In this document: positions 47,240-58,449 of the stretch, piece by piece
Numbering within the stretch: the first letter of the stretch is position 1
Layout: every line of letters starts with the position of its first letter
Source of the DNA: Amphibalanus amphitrite
Lineage: Eukaryota > Arthropoda > Thecostraca > Balanomorpha > Balanidae
Length of the DNA stretch: 64,000 nt
Reading direction: 5' to 3'
Assembly: GCF_019059575.1 (NCBI RefSeq)
Contig: NW_024881561.1
Span: 909,001 to 973,000 of the forward strand
The notes under the pieces: model-generated
The model's database searches: none
What the model saw: the letters and a program-made list of their open reading frames with translations, nothing else
Told to the model about the DNA's origin: nothing
Position numbers and translations under genes: made by a program

Positions 47240-47930
47240 TCGAATTGCCTCAGCGCGTGCGCACGTGCGCACCCCCTTTTCACATCTCGGGATTGGCTGT
47301 GCCAATCGCGCCCATATTTGGTATGCTGAATGACATCATGTTTATATGCAAATTGCACAGGTTGACAAAAGCATTGATCTGCACGTGCGCACGTGCGTGC
47401 CCCTTTTTCATATCTGAGGATCGGCTGGGCCGATCGCGTTCATATTTGGTGTGCTGAATGACACCATGTACATGTGAAGATTGAACAGATCGGCAAAAGC
47501 ATTGGTCTGCACGTGCGCGCGTGCGTACCCCTTTTTGGCATCTTGGGATCGGCTGGGCCGATTGCGCTCATATTAAGTATGCTGAATGACACCAAGATTA
47601 TTTGCAGATTGCACAGGTCAGCAAAAGCATTGATCTGCACGTGCGCACGTGCGCACCCCTTTTTCATATCTGGGGATCGGCTGGTCCGAAAGTGCTTATA
47701 TCAAGTATGCTGAATGATAACATGCTTATATGTAGAATTCACAAGACGGCAAAGGTATTGATCTGCACGTGCGCACGTGCGCACCCCTTTTTCATATCTC
47801 GGGATCGGCTGGGCCGATAGCGCTCACATTTGGACTTTGGTATGCTGAAAGACACCACGCATATAAAGTATGCAGATTGCAAAGGTCAGCGAGAGTATTG
47901 GTCGGCACATGCGCACGTGCCCACCCCTTC
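47240..47930. repeat. 127-128-bp tandem array with double E-box (element B)
   Basis: GCACGTGCGCACGTGC or a variant at 47254, 47381, 47509, 47637 and 47765, spaced 127-128 bases, with a weaker unit near 47909. It is the inverted counterpart of the array in element A. Confidence 0.92.
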
Positions 47931-48084
47931 TCACATGTTGCGATTGATTGGGCTGGTCTGGGTAGCGGGTAGCGGTCTGCTCGTGTGCAAGTGCGGACCT
48001 TTCTACTTGAAAAAAAATCGTATCAACTCGCCGACTGATTTTTAGGCATTATTTCATGTAGGTATGCCTTCAGTATGTCACAAC

Positions 48085-48733
48085 CAGGGGGCGTCGAAGT
48101 CTAGTAGGAAAATCTGGCAATCCCCGGCGTGACGTCACGTCGGGGATGACCGATGGCACCTTGCATTGAAAGATACGGCAGAACGGCTATTTTTGAAAAA
48201 TGATTAAAAATACTTTTGTGCTGTTATGACACATAAAACGCTTATCAGAATGTTCCTCATCATGTGATAAAGCCATATCCGTGGTCGAAAATAGCTGAGC
48301 CCCTCCCAATTTCCAACCATCGACCTCATAAGCAATGGATGTAAGCGTAATCCTTAAGGGTGACTTTCCTATACATATCCGTACATATGCGTCCTTCTGG
48401 AAATCGGTAGTGTGGCGATTGGCGACGCGCGCGACATCTGTGTGGCGACTGTGGCGACACCTGGTGGCTGCTTTTCTGCTGTATGTAGGCATAGGGGTTT
48501 TGCCAGATATGGTTCCTACTGCTACACAACTATGTTGACCCAATACTACAAAGTTATTTTGCCAGTAAAAGGCTAGCAAATTGAAAGTCAATTTATAAAA
48601 TTGCTTATTAATGATAGCAAGAAAATAATAAAGAAGTTTTGATTGAACATTATTAAAATATCCAACCGTGAAACTATATTCTGGTAGGTTTAGTAGAAAT
48701 TAGTCCGTGCAACCTTGTATTTAGGGCCTTGGT
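48085..48733. mobile_element. hAT-like insertion in element B
   Basis: The 8-base duplication GTCACAAC flanks it at 48077-48084 and 48734-48741. The element starts CAGGGGGC and ends GGGCCTTG, which reads CAAGGCCC inverted. Element A keeps the uninterrupted sequence (GTTGTGACATACC, near 45646-45658), so the insertion postdates the A/B duplication. It contains a CRE at 48130-48137 and no transposase. Confidence 0.8.
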
Positions 48734-49506
48734 CACAACCTACTTTGTATCTCTTGAGTGACGTACATAAAATTCATGTTCCGTAATTACATTTCACTCG
48801 TTTATTTAAAGATAACATTTCCTTCGTAGGCCTAGCCTAGCCCTAATCATGTAGGTAGGTATGTTACAGGTCAAGTTCAAAGTCCACAAAATAAATTCCA
48901 ATACATAGATTCTCGTGCCACGTCTTTTATGCAGTTCTGAGTCAACTTCGCTGCCCATGCTGCCCCTGCTAGACCTGATGCTTGGACGGACACTGCACCG
49001 CCTCTTCGCAAGCCAATTGAGCAAACTGTACGATGCGTACGTTGATCTTGCCCATGGATAGCAGCGATTCACGAGTGTAGAAAATGAACTTCAGCGTTGA
49101 CCAGCATAGGCATGTTTTCTTGTTTATGCCAAAAAAGGATAAAAGATTCTCTGTATAGTATCATGCCCACAATTGTAGTTAATTAACAATGATATGCCTC
49201 CACACCATTATAAACCACTATGCAAAAGTGACAGGAATAAATTTAAAAAGAAGAGAGCAAAACCAATTAAAATTCTGACGCACCGATATTAAGAAACAGC
49301 TCTTAGCTTTAGCCCATTTTTCGATTGTTTATAAGCAAAATAGTTTTGGCGCACTTGATTCGAAGGACGGCGCTCAACATGGCGATTCCCGGTGCACACC
49401 GAATCCGTAACGAATACGGCGTTACGTCGCCAAAAAATCGAACTACGCATGCGCGTTGCATTGTGCCCTCCACTTTCAAGATATTATTTAATCGCCGACG
49501 TATTCA

Positions 49507-51066
49507 CCAGTAAAACGCCTTTTGGGCGACCAACGGAGCGAGCGAGAGGATGGGCCTTGCACGTGCGAAATTGCGAGGGGGTACCTCCAACTAACTTGTG
49601 CACTGCACCCTACTAACCGGTCTTTAGCGATGTGCCTAATTTCAGCGCAATCGGCCTAGCCGTTCTCGAGATCTGGAAGCGACACACTGCACGTGCGCAC
49701 GTGCAAGCGGGGTTCAAACTGACTTTTGCACGGCACCCTACTAACTGGTCCCCAACCGTGTACCAAATTTGAGCGCAATCGGCCCAGCCGTTCTCGAGAT
49801 CTGGGAGCGCCCCCTGCACGTGCGCACGTGCTGTAGCACCCCAACCTTAACACATGCAGATGAATTATCTGATGGAGACCTAACTGTGTACCGAGTTTCA
49901 ATTCAATCGGCCCAACCGTTGTGCCGTTATTGAGGTTGCAATTTTGGGGGTTCTTAAAAAATGTCCAACATTACCACGCGCCACGTGCGGTGTTTGGCAT
50001 GAACGCATGGTGGCCATCACACCACAGAACTTTTACGTCCAAGTGACATTCAGTAAAGAAGACCGCTTGTCAATCGGATGTCCCGTTCCTAAGATATTAG
50101 CTTTTGAAGAGCGTCCCCACGGCCGGCCGGCCGGCCGGCCGCTCATACTCAGGATTTTCCCTTAAAGGTAGTGTGCCAGCTTTCTTGGACCGTATGGAGT
50201 TAATGGCCCAGATAAGGAGAACCGGATTTTTAGAACTTATCCATACCTTCAAAACTCATGGAAACGTCTTAAATTCTTCAAATTTTGAGTACCCCAGTGC
50301 GAAATTCGCCCCGACGGGTTGTCGGTCGTACCCCAACCACATTTCACACCACTATGAACAATAAATGCACACACTGAAATCGCTATTACCGATATGCTCA
50401 TCCAATCAAGTTTCGATAAACCCGTTCATCATCATCTCCTGCGGTTTCGAACACGCCTGTTAGGTGGCTTCTGATGCTCGTCGAGGTCGGAATTTCCAAA
50501 TACGCGTGGTGCGTCGGGCCGCGCGCTCTGACTTCGGCCAAGAAAAATGCGTCAGCTGATCATTGTCATTTCTGCCACTTGCGTGTGGTGAAATGGGGTC
50601 ATAACTTATAAGACGGCTTTTTCATATCAATTATTTTACATAAAATCATATTTCAAACCATAAATAATGTTCGACAGCCAAATAAAAGAAACAATACCAA
50701 TACGGGCTTACAGTTTAAGGCTCGACATTGTGTTGTATACGATTAGACAGCTGATAACTCATTCCCGTACGTCGTATGGTCGTAACACAATAATGACCTT
50801 TGCTTATTGTCACAAGTGCGCCGCATTCGCGATTGTTGCCCGACGCCTGTTTGCAGGTGAGCCCACTACAATTGTTATACATATCTAAAAACCGAAAAAC
50901 TTTTAGGCGAAAAAGGCACTATTCCAGGCCCATTTTTGATTTTTTTTTGCGATATTAGGTAAAAACAGAAGCTTCTTATCCTAGGAAAAATAAAATGGGA
51001 AATCTTTCAAAGGTGGCACACTACCTTTAATTCAGTATGAGACTCCGCTCGCTTCGCTCGCTCCGT
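49507..51066. mobile_element. Element C, copy 2, inserted in element B
   Basis: It begins CCAGTAAAACGCC and ends CGCTCGCTCCGTA, the reverse orientation of 29334-30085. It carries double E-box palindromes at 49689 and 49816 (127 bases apart) and one arm of the palindrome seen in copy 1. A TTAA MITE (50166-51026) is nested within it. Element A lacks this insert at the corresponding GACGTATTCATTACGG position. Confidence 0.8.
50166..51026. mobile_element. TTAA-flanked MITE, AGGTAGTGTGCCA terminus
   Basis: The inverted termini AGGTAGTGTGCCA are flanked by TTAA (50162-50165, 51027-51030). The other copy of element C has one uninterrupted TTAA in the same context (about 29373-29376), giving a natural empty site. 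About 861 bases, non-coding. Confidence 0.92.
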
Positions 51067-51112
51067 AATTACGGCACGTAACGGTCATTACGGATCCGGT
51101 GTGAACCACGCA

Positions 51113-51897
51113 TAACTCTTAAAAATAAGTCCAACTCCAAACTCTTAAACATCGAGGATGCAATCTATGGCAGTTGGCACAGAAAACTGTCGTGCAATTA
51201 TTGTCATTGCCATCGGTGACTTTTTGCACCGATTTCCCTACACCTAACACCACACTAGTGATTTCCTAACACCTGCACCTCTTCATCCTGTCCGCCCTGG
51301 CATTTTCCGAGTACTTACTCCCCCGTTCCTCTCATAGGAAAAGGAATAGGTGCAGGCGTAACATCTGTGCAGGCTGTGAACTATGTTTACCGACCACATA
51401 GCCAGGCTGGCGCCGCCTGCTCTTCTCTTTTGATCTCTGCAGGGCAGCCGGTGCGGGAACACGGAGTTACTGCTCAGAGCATCAGACAGGCATCCAACAG
51501 CCTAACCTCAAAGAGGTTTTATACCGCACACTGCCGCGGATAAGCGCTCAAAACATAAAACGTCAGAAATACCACGGGACTAGCAGAACTGCAAGCTAAG
51601 CCACTGGAAACAGCTCGGAGGCCATAGGAGCGCCACTGCAGCGCCCAACTGCGTTCGTCGGCGGCCCGCTCTGGCCGCGCGGCCTTGCGGGGGCGACCTC
51701 CTCCCAATCCGTCGATGACATCAGGTAGGGTGCAGTGCGGTATGGCCCGTCGGATTTTATGTCTTCCCGGTGGGCGGCCGGCGCACCCCGCGCTGATGGT
51801 TCTGCTCAGAGTCGCTGATGGCCCTGCTGAGAGCCGCTGATGGCCCGGTATGTTGTAGCGTGAATCTGCTCAGCGTTGGTGTATCGCACTGTGCAGC
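51113..51897. other. Unassigned DNA
   Basis: Mixed sequence turning GC-rich from about 51380. A short tandem repeat of about 22 bases (GCTGATGGCCCTGCTGAGAG type) lies at about 51792-51848. No recognisable coding. Confidence 0.4.
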
Positions 51898-51963
51898 GTA
51901 CGGTTCTCCAGGGTATTAGTCGTTGGTCGCTCGGCGAGCGGGAGGGCAACCAGTTCCGCCCCT

Positions 51964-53860
51964 GGGGCATTCCACGATAGATCGTACCACTTTTTTCCAA
52001 TTTGACACCCTCATCTCTCGGAATTTGACGAGAATTGGTCTCAGGGGTAATCAGGGGCTCTGAATCCACCTGTAACAATTTCAGGCTTATCAGATAAGTA
52101 TTTTTTGAGTTATGGTGTATAATATTTTTTGGATCTTGCTTTGCAGCGCTAAGTTTGGCGGGCTGTAACTCTAAGACGGATTATTCAAATGCCAAATGTT
52201 ATATACAATTGAACTTGCAATGAAACAGAGATTTATATGTATTTTTGAAATTTCGAAAAATACGCTATTTTTGATATATGACATATCGAGTTTTCTTTCA
52301 TTTGTATTTTTTGGACTTTGGGACCAAATTTTTTTGAATTTTTATTTCTTTGAAAAAATATTTGGCTCATTGTTAAGAAGTATGCAAAAAACTAGGAAGG
52401 TGTTCTTTCTATAAATGTATTTATTTTACGTCACGATAACGGTTTCGAATAGTGATTTCGGGAGGGGAGCTTACAAATGGCGTGGTAAAGCTGCCTAGTG
52501 ACATCACGGGTTACTGAAATTTCAATTCAAGTCTGAGTCATCTGAAAAAAAGTGAAAAGAGGGTTCATTCAACCCTCTTTCCTATAAGCGCGAGGGTGAA
52601 AAAGGCTGCTTGGTTCTGACATTGTTTTGGACGCCAATGACCATAGCTGTCCGAGATGAAAGTTACAGGACGCATACATGGTGTCCTCCAGAGGTCTCAC
52701 AACTTGTATATCTGGGAATTTTTCAAGGTTACATGAGGTCAGGTCGGTCACGTGACATCACTGTTATAAATCAATGGGGAAATATAAAAACTGTTATTTT
52801 GGCACCGAGAATGATCTAAAACTATCCCACGTACATGGTATCGTGATTTCATGCACTCCTTGCAAAGTCCAATGCTTTACTTTTGCATTGTTAACCTTGC
52901 GTGACGTCATTTATGACGTCACTAGGGTCGTACGAGTTTTTCGTCAATAACTCCCGATCAAATGGAGCTAGAGAGTCGAGAAAGCCACCAATGGACTCGG
53001 GAAGACCTTCCGAATCGAATGATATACCATATGATACCCTTTGCCCAGCTTCGTGACCTGAGGGGCTCTGACCTGACCTTACCCGAGGTCAACTACTTAA
53101 GTTGACCTCACCCTAGCAAAAAGTATACCATTCGATGCACCTGAGCTAGGCGAACACAACGATGCCAAAATCGCGGCTCTGCGGCCATTTTTTGCGAAGT
53201 TATTTACTAAAAACCGAACCCGTAACTTCAGTCACGTGACCTGACCTCAGACGCTACCGGTTAACCTGAGACCTTAAAATCGGGTACCAATCGCTGCGAC
53301 TTGTAACGGCACACACGCTCCTTTTTTCCGCGAGGCTCTAGCTCCATTAGAAGCGAAACGGCGTGCTGGGGTCGTATCAACCCCTCCGAAACCCATTTTG
53401 TTTGCGGGAAAATGAGGAACTTATAGAAAGAACACCTTTCTAATTTTTTGCATGTCGATTTGCAATGACATGAAGATTATTTTGAAAAAATAAAAATGTG
53501 AAAAATTTTGGTCCCAAAAGTCATTAGAGGCAAATGAAAAAAGATTAAAGTTTTTGCTCGACAATGAAATTTTTCTTTGGAATTTTTAAATAGTAATATT
53601 AATTTTTGATTCATCGCAAGCTTAGTGTTGTTTACTTTTTGTTGGTTGCGTAACCCGTTTTGGAGTTACAGGCCATCAAACTCACCGTTACATACCGAAG
53701 TTAAAAAATGTAATTCAATATAACTCAAAAAGTTTTGATCTGGGAAGTCTGATATTTTGCCAGGCGTCTTTGGGGCCTATGATTACCCCTAGGACCGATT
53801 TTCATTAAACTCTGAGAGATGAGGGTGACGGGCCTGGTACGATCTATCGTGGAATGCCCC
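51964..53860. mobile_element. 1.9-kb foldback transposon, GGGGCATTCCACGATAGATC
   Basis: The perfect terminal repeat GGGGCATTCCACGATAGATC extends as a long imperfect inverted repeat of about 450 bases per end. The empty site in the second large-repeat copy (TTCCGCCCCTGTATCG, near 59557-59572) shows a 4-bp duplication, CCCT. A 6-bp CCCCTG with shorter termini fits equally well. The centre (about 52570-53395) is an AGGTCA/CRE-rich core related to the TTAA elements, including a double CRE (52902-52909, 52914-52921). No transposase; superfamily unknown. Confidence 0.88.
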
Positions 53861-54615
53861 CCCTGTATCGCGTGACCCCTTGCTCCGCCCAGTTACGCAC
53901 GAGCGTACTCCACGCCGCGTAGTAGCGTGGGGAGGGGAGGGTTAGAATGGTGGCATGTGTAGAGGCTAGAACCGGTTTCCACCGCCATGCCACCGCCCAG
54001 CGACATGGAGCGGGGTCGGTGACCAGGGCGCAGGGAAAGGTCAGAGGTCAGCTATAACGTAGACCTTTGTGTCTCTCTCCCCTCCGCGTGTAACGACCGC
54101 ACGACAGCGGCCGGCCGCCGATCAGGCTAGACATGTCAAGGTCACCCGCAGTCAACAGGCTCAGAGGGTTGGTCGAGTGCGCGTCCGTGGCTGACGACAG
54201 TCTCGACCATGTGCTATGGTGCCGATAGACTCGCGTGGGTAATAAGTTTTTGTTCAGGCTGCTGGGGTGTGTCATCTTGATATGATGCTTTGTAACATGT
54301 ATGATACGCAACCTCGCTGGCAGTGGCCGAGAGGAGGGGGGGGGGGAGGCGGGTGCCGCCTCCACATGTTTATTTTTGTTGATAGCTGCGAGAGCTGAAA
54401 TTTGGCAAGCCTGACCTTTGGTTCAAGCTGAATTTTTATGACAGCAGCTGTATTTTCACCCTCGCCCATATTGGTGTTTTGCCAGCGTCTATCGTACAGA
54501 GGGGGAGGAGGGTCCGTTGGACCCCTTTGCCGTTCAGCCCCTAATCGAGCTGGAGCTTCGCGGAAAAAGAGCGTGTTGCCCGTGACGAGAGGAGGCCGAT
54601 GATACCCAATTTTAA

Positions 54616-55511
54616 CCCTCGCCGGCACAGGGGGGGGGGTTGATGCAACCCCCCCTAAGGTTTTTCGCGAATAACTTGCGTAAAAAGCGGCCGATCGCAA
54701 CGAAACTTTCAGTACCCTCGCATTGATCAATTTTACACCTACCCTGAAAATTTTTTGACCCTGACCCAAATGACCTTTGACCTGTGACCTCTTTTCCGAG
54801 ACCATGTTTGGCCGGAATCGCGATTCGGCGTATGTCGGCTCGCATTAGCCGCGCGTTTGCAAGCTTTTCGTGGTTTCAAACGTTCAAACATGTGATTTGA
54901 TGTTGCTCCCATGCATTAGGGTGGGTGTCAAGGTCACCTGAAGGTCAGGTCAGGTCATTGACCTTTGGTGACCTCGGGTGACCTCGGTTCACTTTTTCGA
55001 GTTTTACATGCTTCTAGGCTAGTTGTTGGAGCTGAATTCGAATTTAGCAGCCATTTGAACATTTACGAAGTAGTTCTGGTGCCTTCGTAACATGTTACGA
55101 AGCTGTCAGAGGCGGTTGACACGTATTACGAATACCCGTCACAACCCCTACCGGTTGACCTGACCTGACCTGATCCGGCCTGGTTTAAATGCTTAAAGAC
55201 ATCATCTCTGATCAAAACTAATACGATATTCGTGATCAGCACCCCGGAAAACCACATAGCAGCCACACTTTACGATTTTCTAACAGGTCCCGATTTTCCC
55301 GGTTTTTGGGTCATTGACCTGACCTGGAAGGTCACCCGATGACCTAGGACCTTAAAATTGGGTATCATCGGCTTCCTCTCGTGACGGGCAACACGCTCGT
55401 TTTTTCCGCGAAGCTCTAGCTCGATCAGGGGCCAAACGCGAGGGGGGGGGGGGGTCGTACCAACCCCCCTTGTGCCGTCGAAGGACGCAAAATGGCCTGT
55501 GCCGGCGAGGG
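54616..55511. mobile_element. TTAA-flanked element, CCCTCGCCGGCACAGG terminus
   Basis: The inverted termini CCCTCGCCGGCACAGG are flanked by TTAA at 54612-54615 and 55512-55515. The second large-repeat copy has a single TTAA at the same place (CCAATTTTAAGGTCC, about 60331-60345) and no insert. The element is 896 bases, with G/C tracts next to the ends and AGGTCA half-sites. Confidence 0.95.
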
Positions 55512-56142
55512 TTAAGGTCCTAGGTCATTGGTTGACAGGTCAATATAACTCAAAAGTCGGGGAATCGGGACCTGTTAAGCTTCGTAAAGTGAAGCTGTTA
55601 TAGCGTTTTGCGGGGTGCTGATCACGAAATTCAAGTTAGTTTTGATCACAAATGATGTTTTCGTGCATTTAGGCCAGGTCGGGTCAGGTCAGGTCAGGTC
55701 ACATGTTACGAGTGAACCAAAACTACTTCTTAAATGTTTAAACGGTTTCTAAATGCGAAATCAACTCCAAAATCTACCCTAGAAACATGTAGCACTCGAA
55801 AGAGTGAACAAAGGTCATCAAAGTTCAGTGACCTGACTGATCTTCACGTGACCTTGATACCCACTAGAATCCATGCGATCAACATCCTTTCACATGTTTG
55901 ATCGCTTAAAGCCACAAAAAGACAATAAAACGCGTTCTGCTCGAAATACGCCAAAACGCGATTCCGGCCAAACATGGTCTCGGAAAACAGGTCACAAGTC
56001 AAAGGTCTTTTGAGTCAGGGTCATGCAAATTATAGGGTAGGCGTAATATTGAATAACTCGAGGGTACTGAAAGTTTCGCCGCAATCAGCCGCCTTTTGCG
56101 CGAGTTATTTGCGAAAAACTGAGGGTAGGAGGTCTGTTCGAC

Positions 56143-56566
56143 ACCCTCCTACAAGTGCGAAGGTTAAGGTCAGGCCGTTGACCAATGGCGTCAAAAGTGA
56201 ACCTCTGTAAGGCCCCAAAATGTCGCGACGTCGCAGCACCCTTCGTGCCAAGGGACTTTTCAACGGGGAATGAAGCTTATATGATCTAGTACTATCTCCC
56301 AGAGGCCTCACAACTTGTATGTAGCTATCTCGTATTTTTCTTAAGAGTCACCTGAAGTCAGGTCGGTCGACGGTCACGCAACCTCACGATTATTAATCAA
56401 TTGGGAAATATGAAAACTGTTATTTTGGCGCCGGGAGCCATCTAAAGCTGTCTCAAGCGCATGAATTCGTGATTTTATGCAATTTTTGCAAGCCCAGCAT
56501 TCACTTTTCCATTCTTAAAGTTAGGCGACTTCATTTATGACGTCACTAAGGTCACAGGAGATTTCA
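56143..56566. repeat. AGGTCA/CRE segment unique to large-repeat copy 1
   Basis: It holds a CCTTCGCAC-type terminus before TTAA (about 56164-56167), then the shared TTAA-element core phrases in order, and a CRE (56538-56545). The second copy has the (GGAGTC)n and mariner segment here instead. Confidence 0.55.
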
Positions 56567-58449
56567 CCAAAAAGTCCCGATCAAATTGAGCTAGCGAGTC
56601 GGGAAGCCACCAGTGGACTTGTAAGGACCTACCGCATCGAAGAAGCGATATGACGTCCTTGAGTCAGCCTCGTGGCCTGAGTGGCTCTGCCCTGACATGA
56701 CCTGAGGTAAACACCTTAAATTGACCTCAACAAAAACAAAGCGTAAACTATTCGACGCGTTTGAGCATGCAAAACTCTTGGCTTTGTAACCACTTAAGGT
56801 GAAGTTGTTTACCAAAAACCGATCCCGCGACTTGGAGCACTTATACTGACCTCAGAGTTTATCGGTGGACCTGAGACATTCAACTCGGGTACCAGTTGCT
56901 GCATCTCATACGGCGCACGCGCTCAGTTTTATCCGCAAGGCGCTAGCTCAATTAGGGGCAAAAAGACGGAGAGGGGTCGTAATCGCCCCCCCCCCCCTCG
57001 GCCGGGGTATATGCAGAAAACCCAAAATTCCGTTGAAGGTTAAGCACTGAAGTGATATATTATGATGCGAGAAGGTATAGGTAAAAACAAGTATGCACAC
57101 GAGCGGATGTGAATTAAACTGTGTTTGAGGTATGCCTTTTTTATTATACATTCGATTTGCTTTAGTTATTGGTAAGAACATATACAACCAAGAAGAGCGC
57201 CCCTGAAGAAAAGGTGGCGCACCGGACGGGTGCGATTTTAAGGTCCAAGGTCAGTCGGGGACCTCTAAGTTCAGATCAAGCGCTGCATGTTAGGGTTAAA
57301 ACTTAATAAAAAAAAAAAATGGGAGCAAACAAGCATCCCGATTTTGGCAGCATCGTCATGCTTTGTCACGGCACTCATCCACTCCCTCGGCCGAAATATT
57401 AGTTCCTTTTTGTATGAGTTCTGGCATAATCCCGCACATTATGCTGCATGTTGTTTGCCATGAAAAAGCATGTTCAGCTACGTTCTACGCAGTACGCACT
57501 AACCTAACCACCATCCCATCATCCACCACTAGCCATCACTTGTCATCCCGTTCTGTGATCCGTTCCACCCCACACTAATCAGCCGAGATACTAGTCAGTC
57601 GGGCTAGCGCTATCCTCCCCTCCCTTCTTGACTGCACAGCGCTAAAACCCAGAGCCGAGACTTCCCGAGCGCGACCTCTGACCCCACGCGGTCCGAAGGG
57701 TCGGCCGATGCCTAAGGGCGCGCCGCGCGCCGGCCACCCGGATAGCCTCTGCCGAGTCTCCCTTCCATACACCGTTTACTACGCGCTCGATTCATTCATG
57801 ATTCTGTGTTTCCGCGTCCCTCTCGCTAGGTGGCACCATGGATGTCATAGGCGATCCCAGGAAGATTGCGGCCAGAATACCCCAAACGGCAGAAAATGAG
57901 GTTTTTGGTGGATATCTCGGAAAGTATTTGGCATACAACGATGAAATTTCACAGTCTCGTGGTAAATGTGCATACACATAATCCGGGTTGATACTTATGC
58001 ATTTAAACATTATATAGGACCAGATATGACCGAAAAAGCAAAACCAACAAGACTTTTACTGGAGAGCCGTACATACTGCACAGTGCAGCGACCCTTGCAG
58101 GCCGTTTGCACCAAATAAGTGGTTTGTAGTTAACCGAGTTAGAGCTCCGTGTTTGGTTGACTCATGGCTGCATCCTGGAGCAGCTTCACCGACAACGATG
58201 GACACCTTGCCTCTTCAACGGACGTCTCATCGAGAATACAGGCAAAAGGACACATGTGTGACACATTTACAATCTAAAATTTGAAATATTCTATCTGGCT
58301 GTGTCCGCCGAGCCGTTTGCTTGGCGGACAATTTGATCACCGGACTAAAGAATTGATAAATTTTAGTGGAGCACGGTATCTATAAAGGAACAATGTAAGC
58401 CTTTCTTATTGACAGGAGCTGTTGTTGTTGTTGGTCTCCCCGGGTCGGC
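56567..58449. other. Duplicated non-coding segment
   Basis: Continues the direct repeat. It contains a G/C tract near 56987-56998, a GTTGAAGGTTAA word near 57032-57043 that resembles a TTAA-element end, and a GC-rich patch at 57600-57770. A 47-codon frame at 57838-57981 is mostly preserved in the other copy (frame about 63790-63936), which follows from the duplication itself. From 58041 the sequence is not shared and leads into the retrotransposon fragment. Confidence 0.45.

Larger units (their letters stand above)
46870..51112. mobile_element. Element B, inverted copy of element A
   Basis: The ends TTATGCGTGGTTCACACCGG and its complement (51112) are the same as those of element A. The body is the reverse complement of A, including the 128-bp array. 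It is interrupted by a hAT-like element (48085-48733) and by element C copy 2 (49507-51066). Removing insertions leaves about 2.02 kb, against about 2.03 kb for A. Confidence 0.85.
51898..58040. repeat. Large direct repeat, copy 1
   Basis: Long blocks match 59499-64000 at high identity: 51898-51963 with 59499-59564, 53865-54615 with 59566-60337, 55516-56140 with 60338-60990, and about 56563-58040 with about 62505-64000. Differences are discrete insertions: a foldback transposon (51964-53860) and a TTAA element (54616-55511) in this copy. The other copy has a mariner-bearing segment instead of 56143-56562. Confidence 0.88.

Noticed and set aside
45740-47930. Regularly spaced repeats resembling a CRISPR array
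   Set aside because: The whole 127-128-bp unit is repeated, including the would-be spacers, and lies inside eukaryotic transposons; it is a satellite-type array.
57792-58010. 72-residue minus-strand frame, with a plus-strand 47-codon frame, kept in both large-repeat copies
   Set aside because: The copies are recent duplicates, so preservation is expected; the copy 2 plus-strand frame has lost the ATG and neither frame shows a domain.
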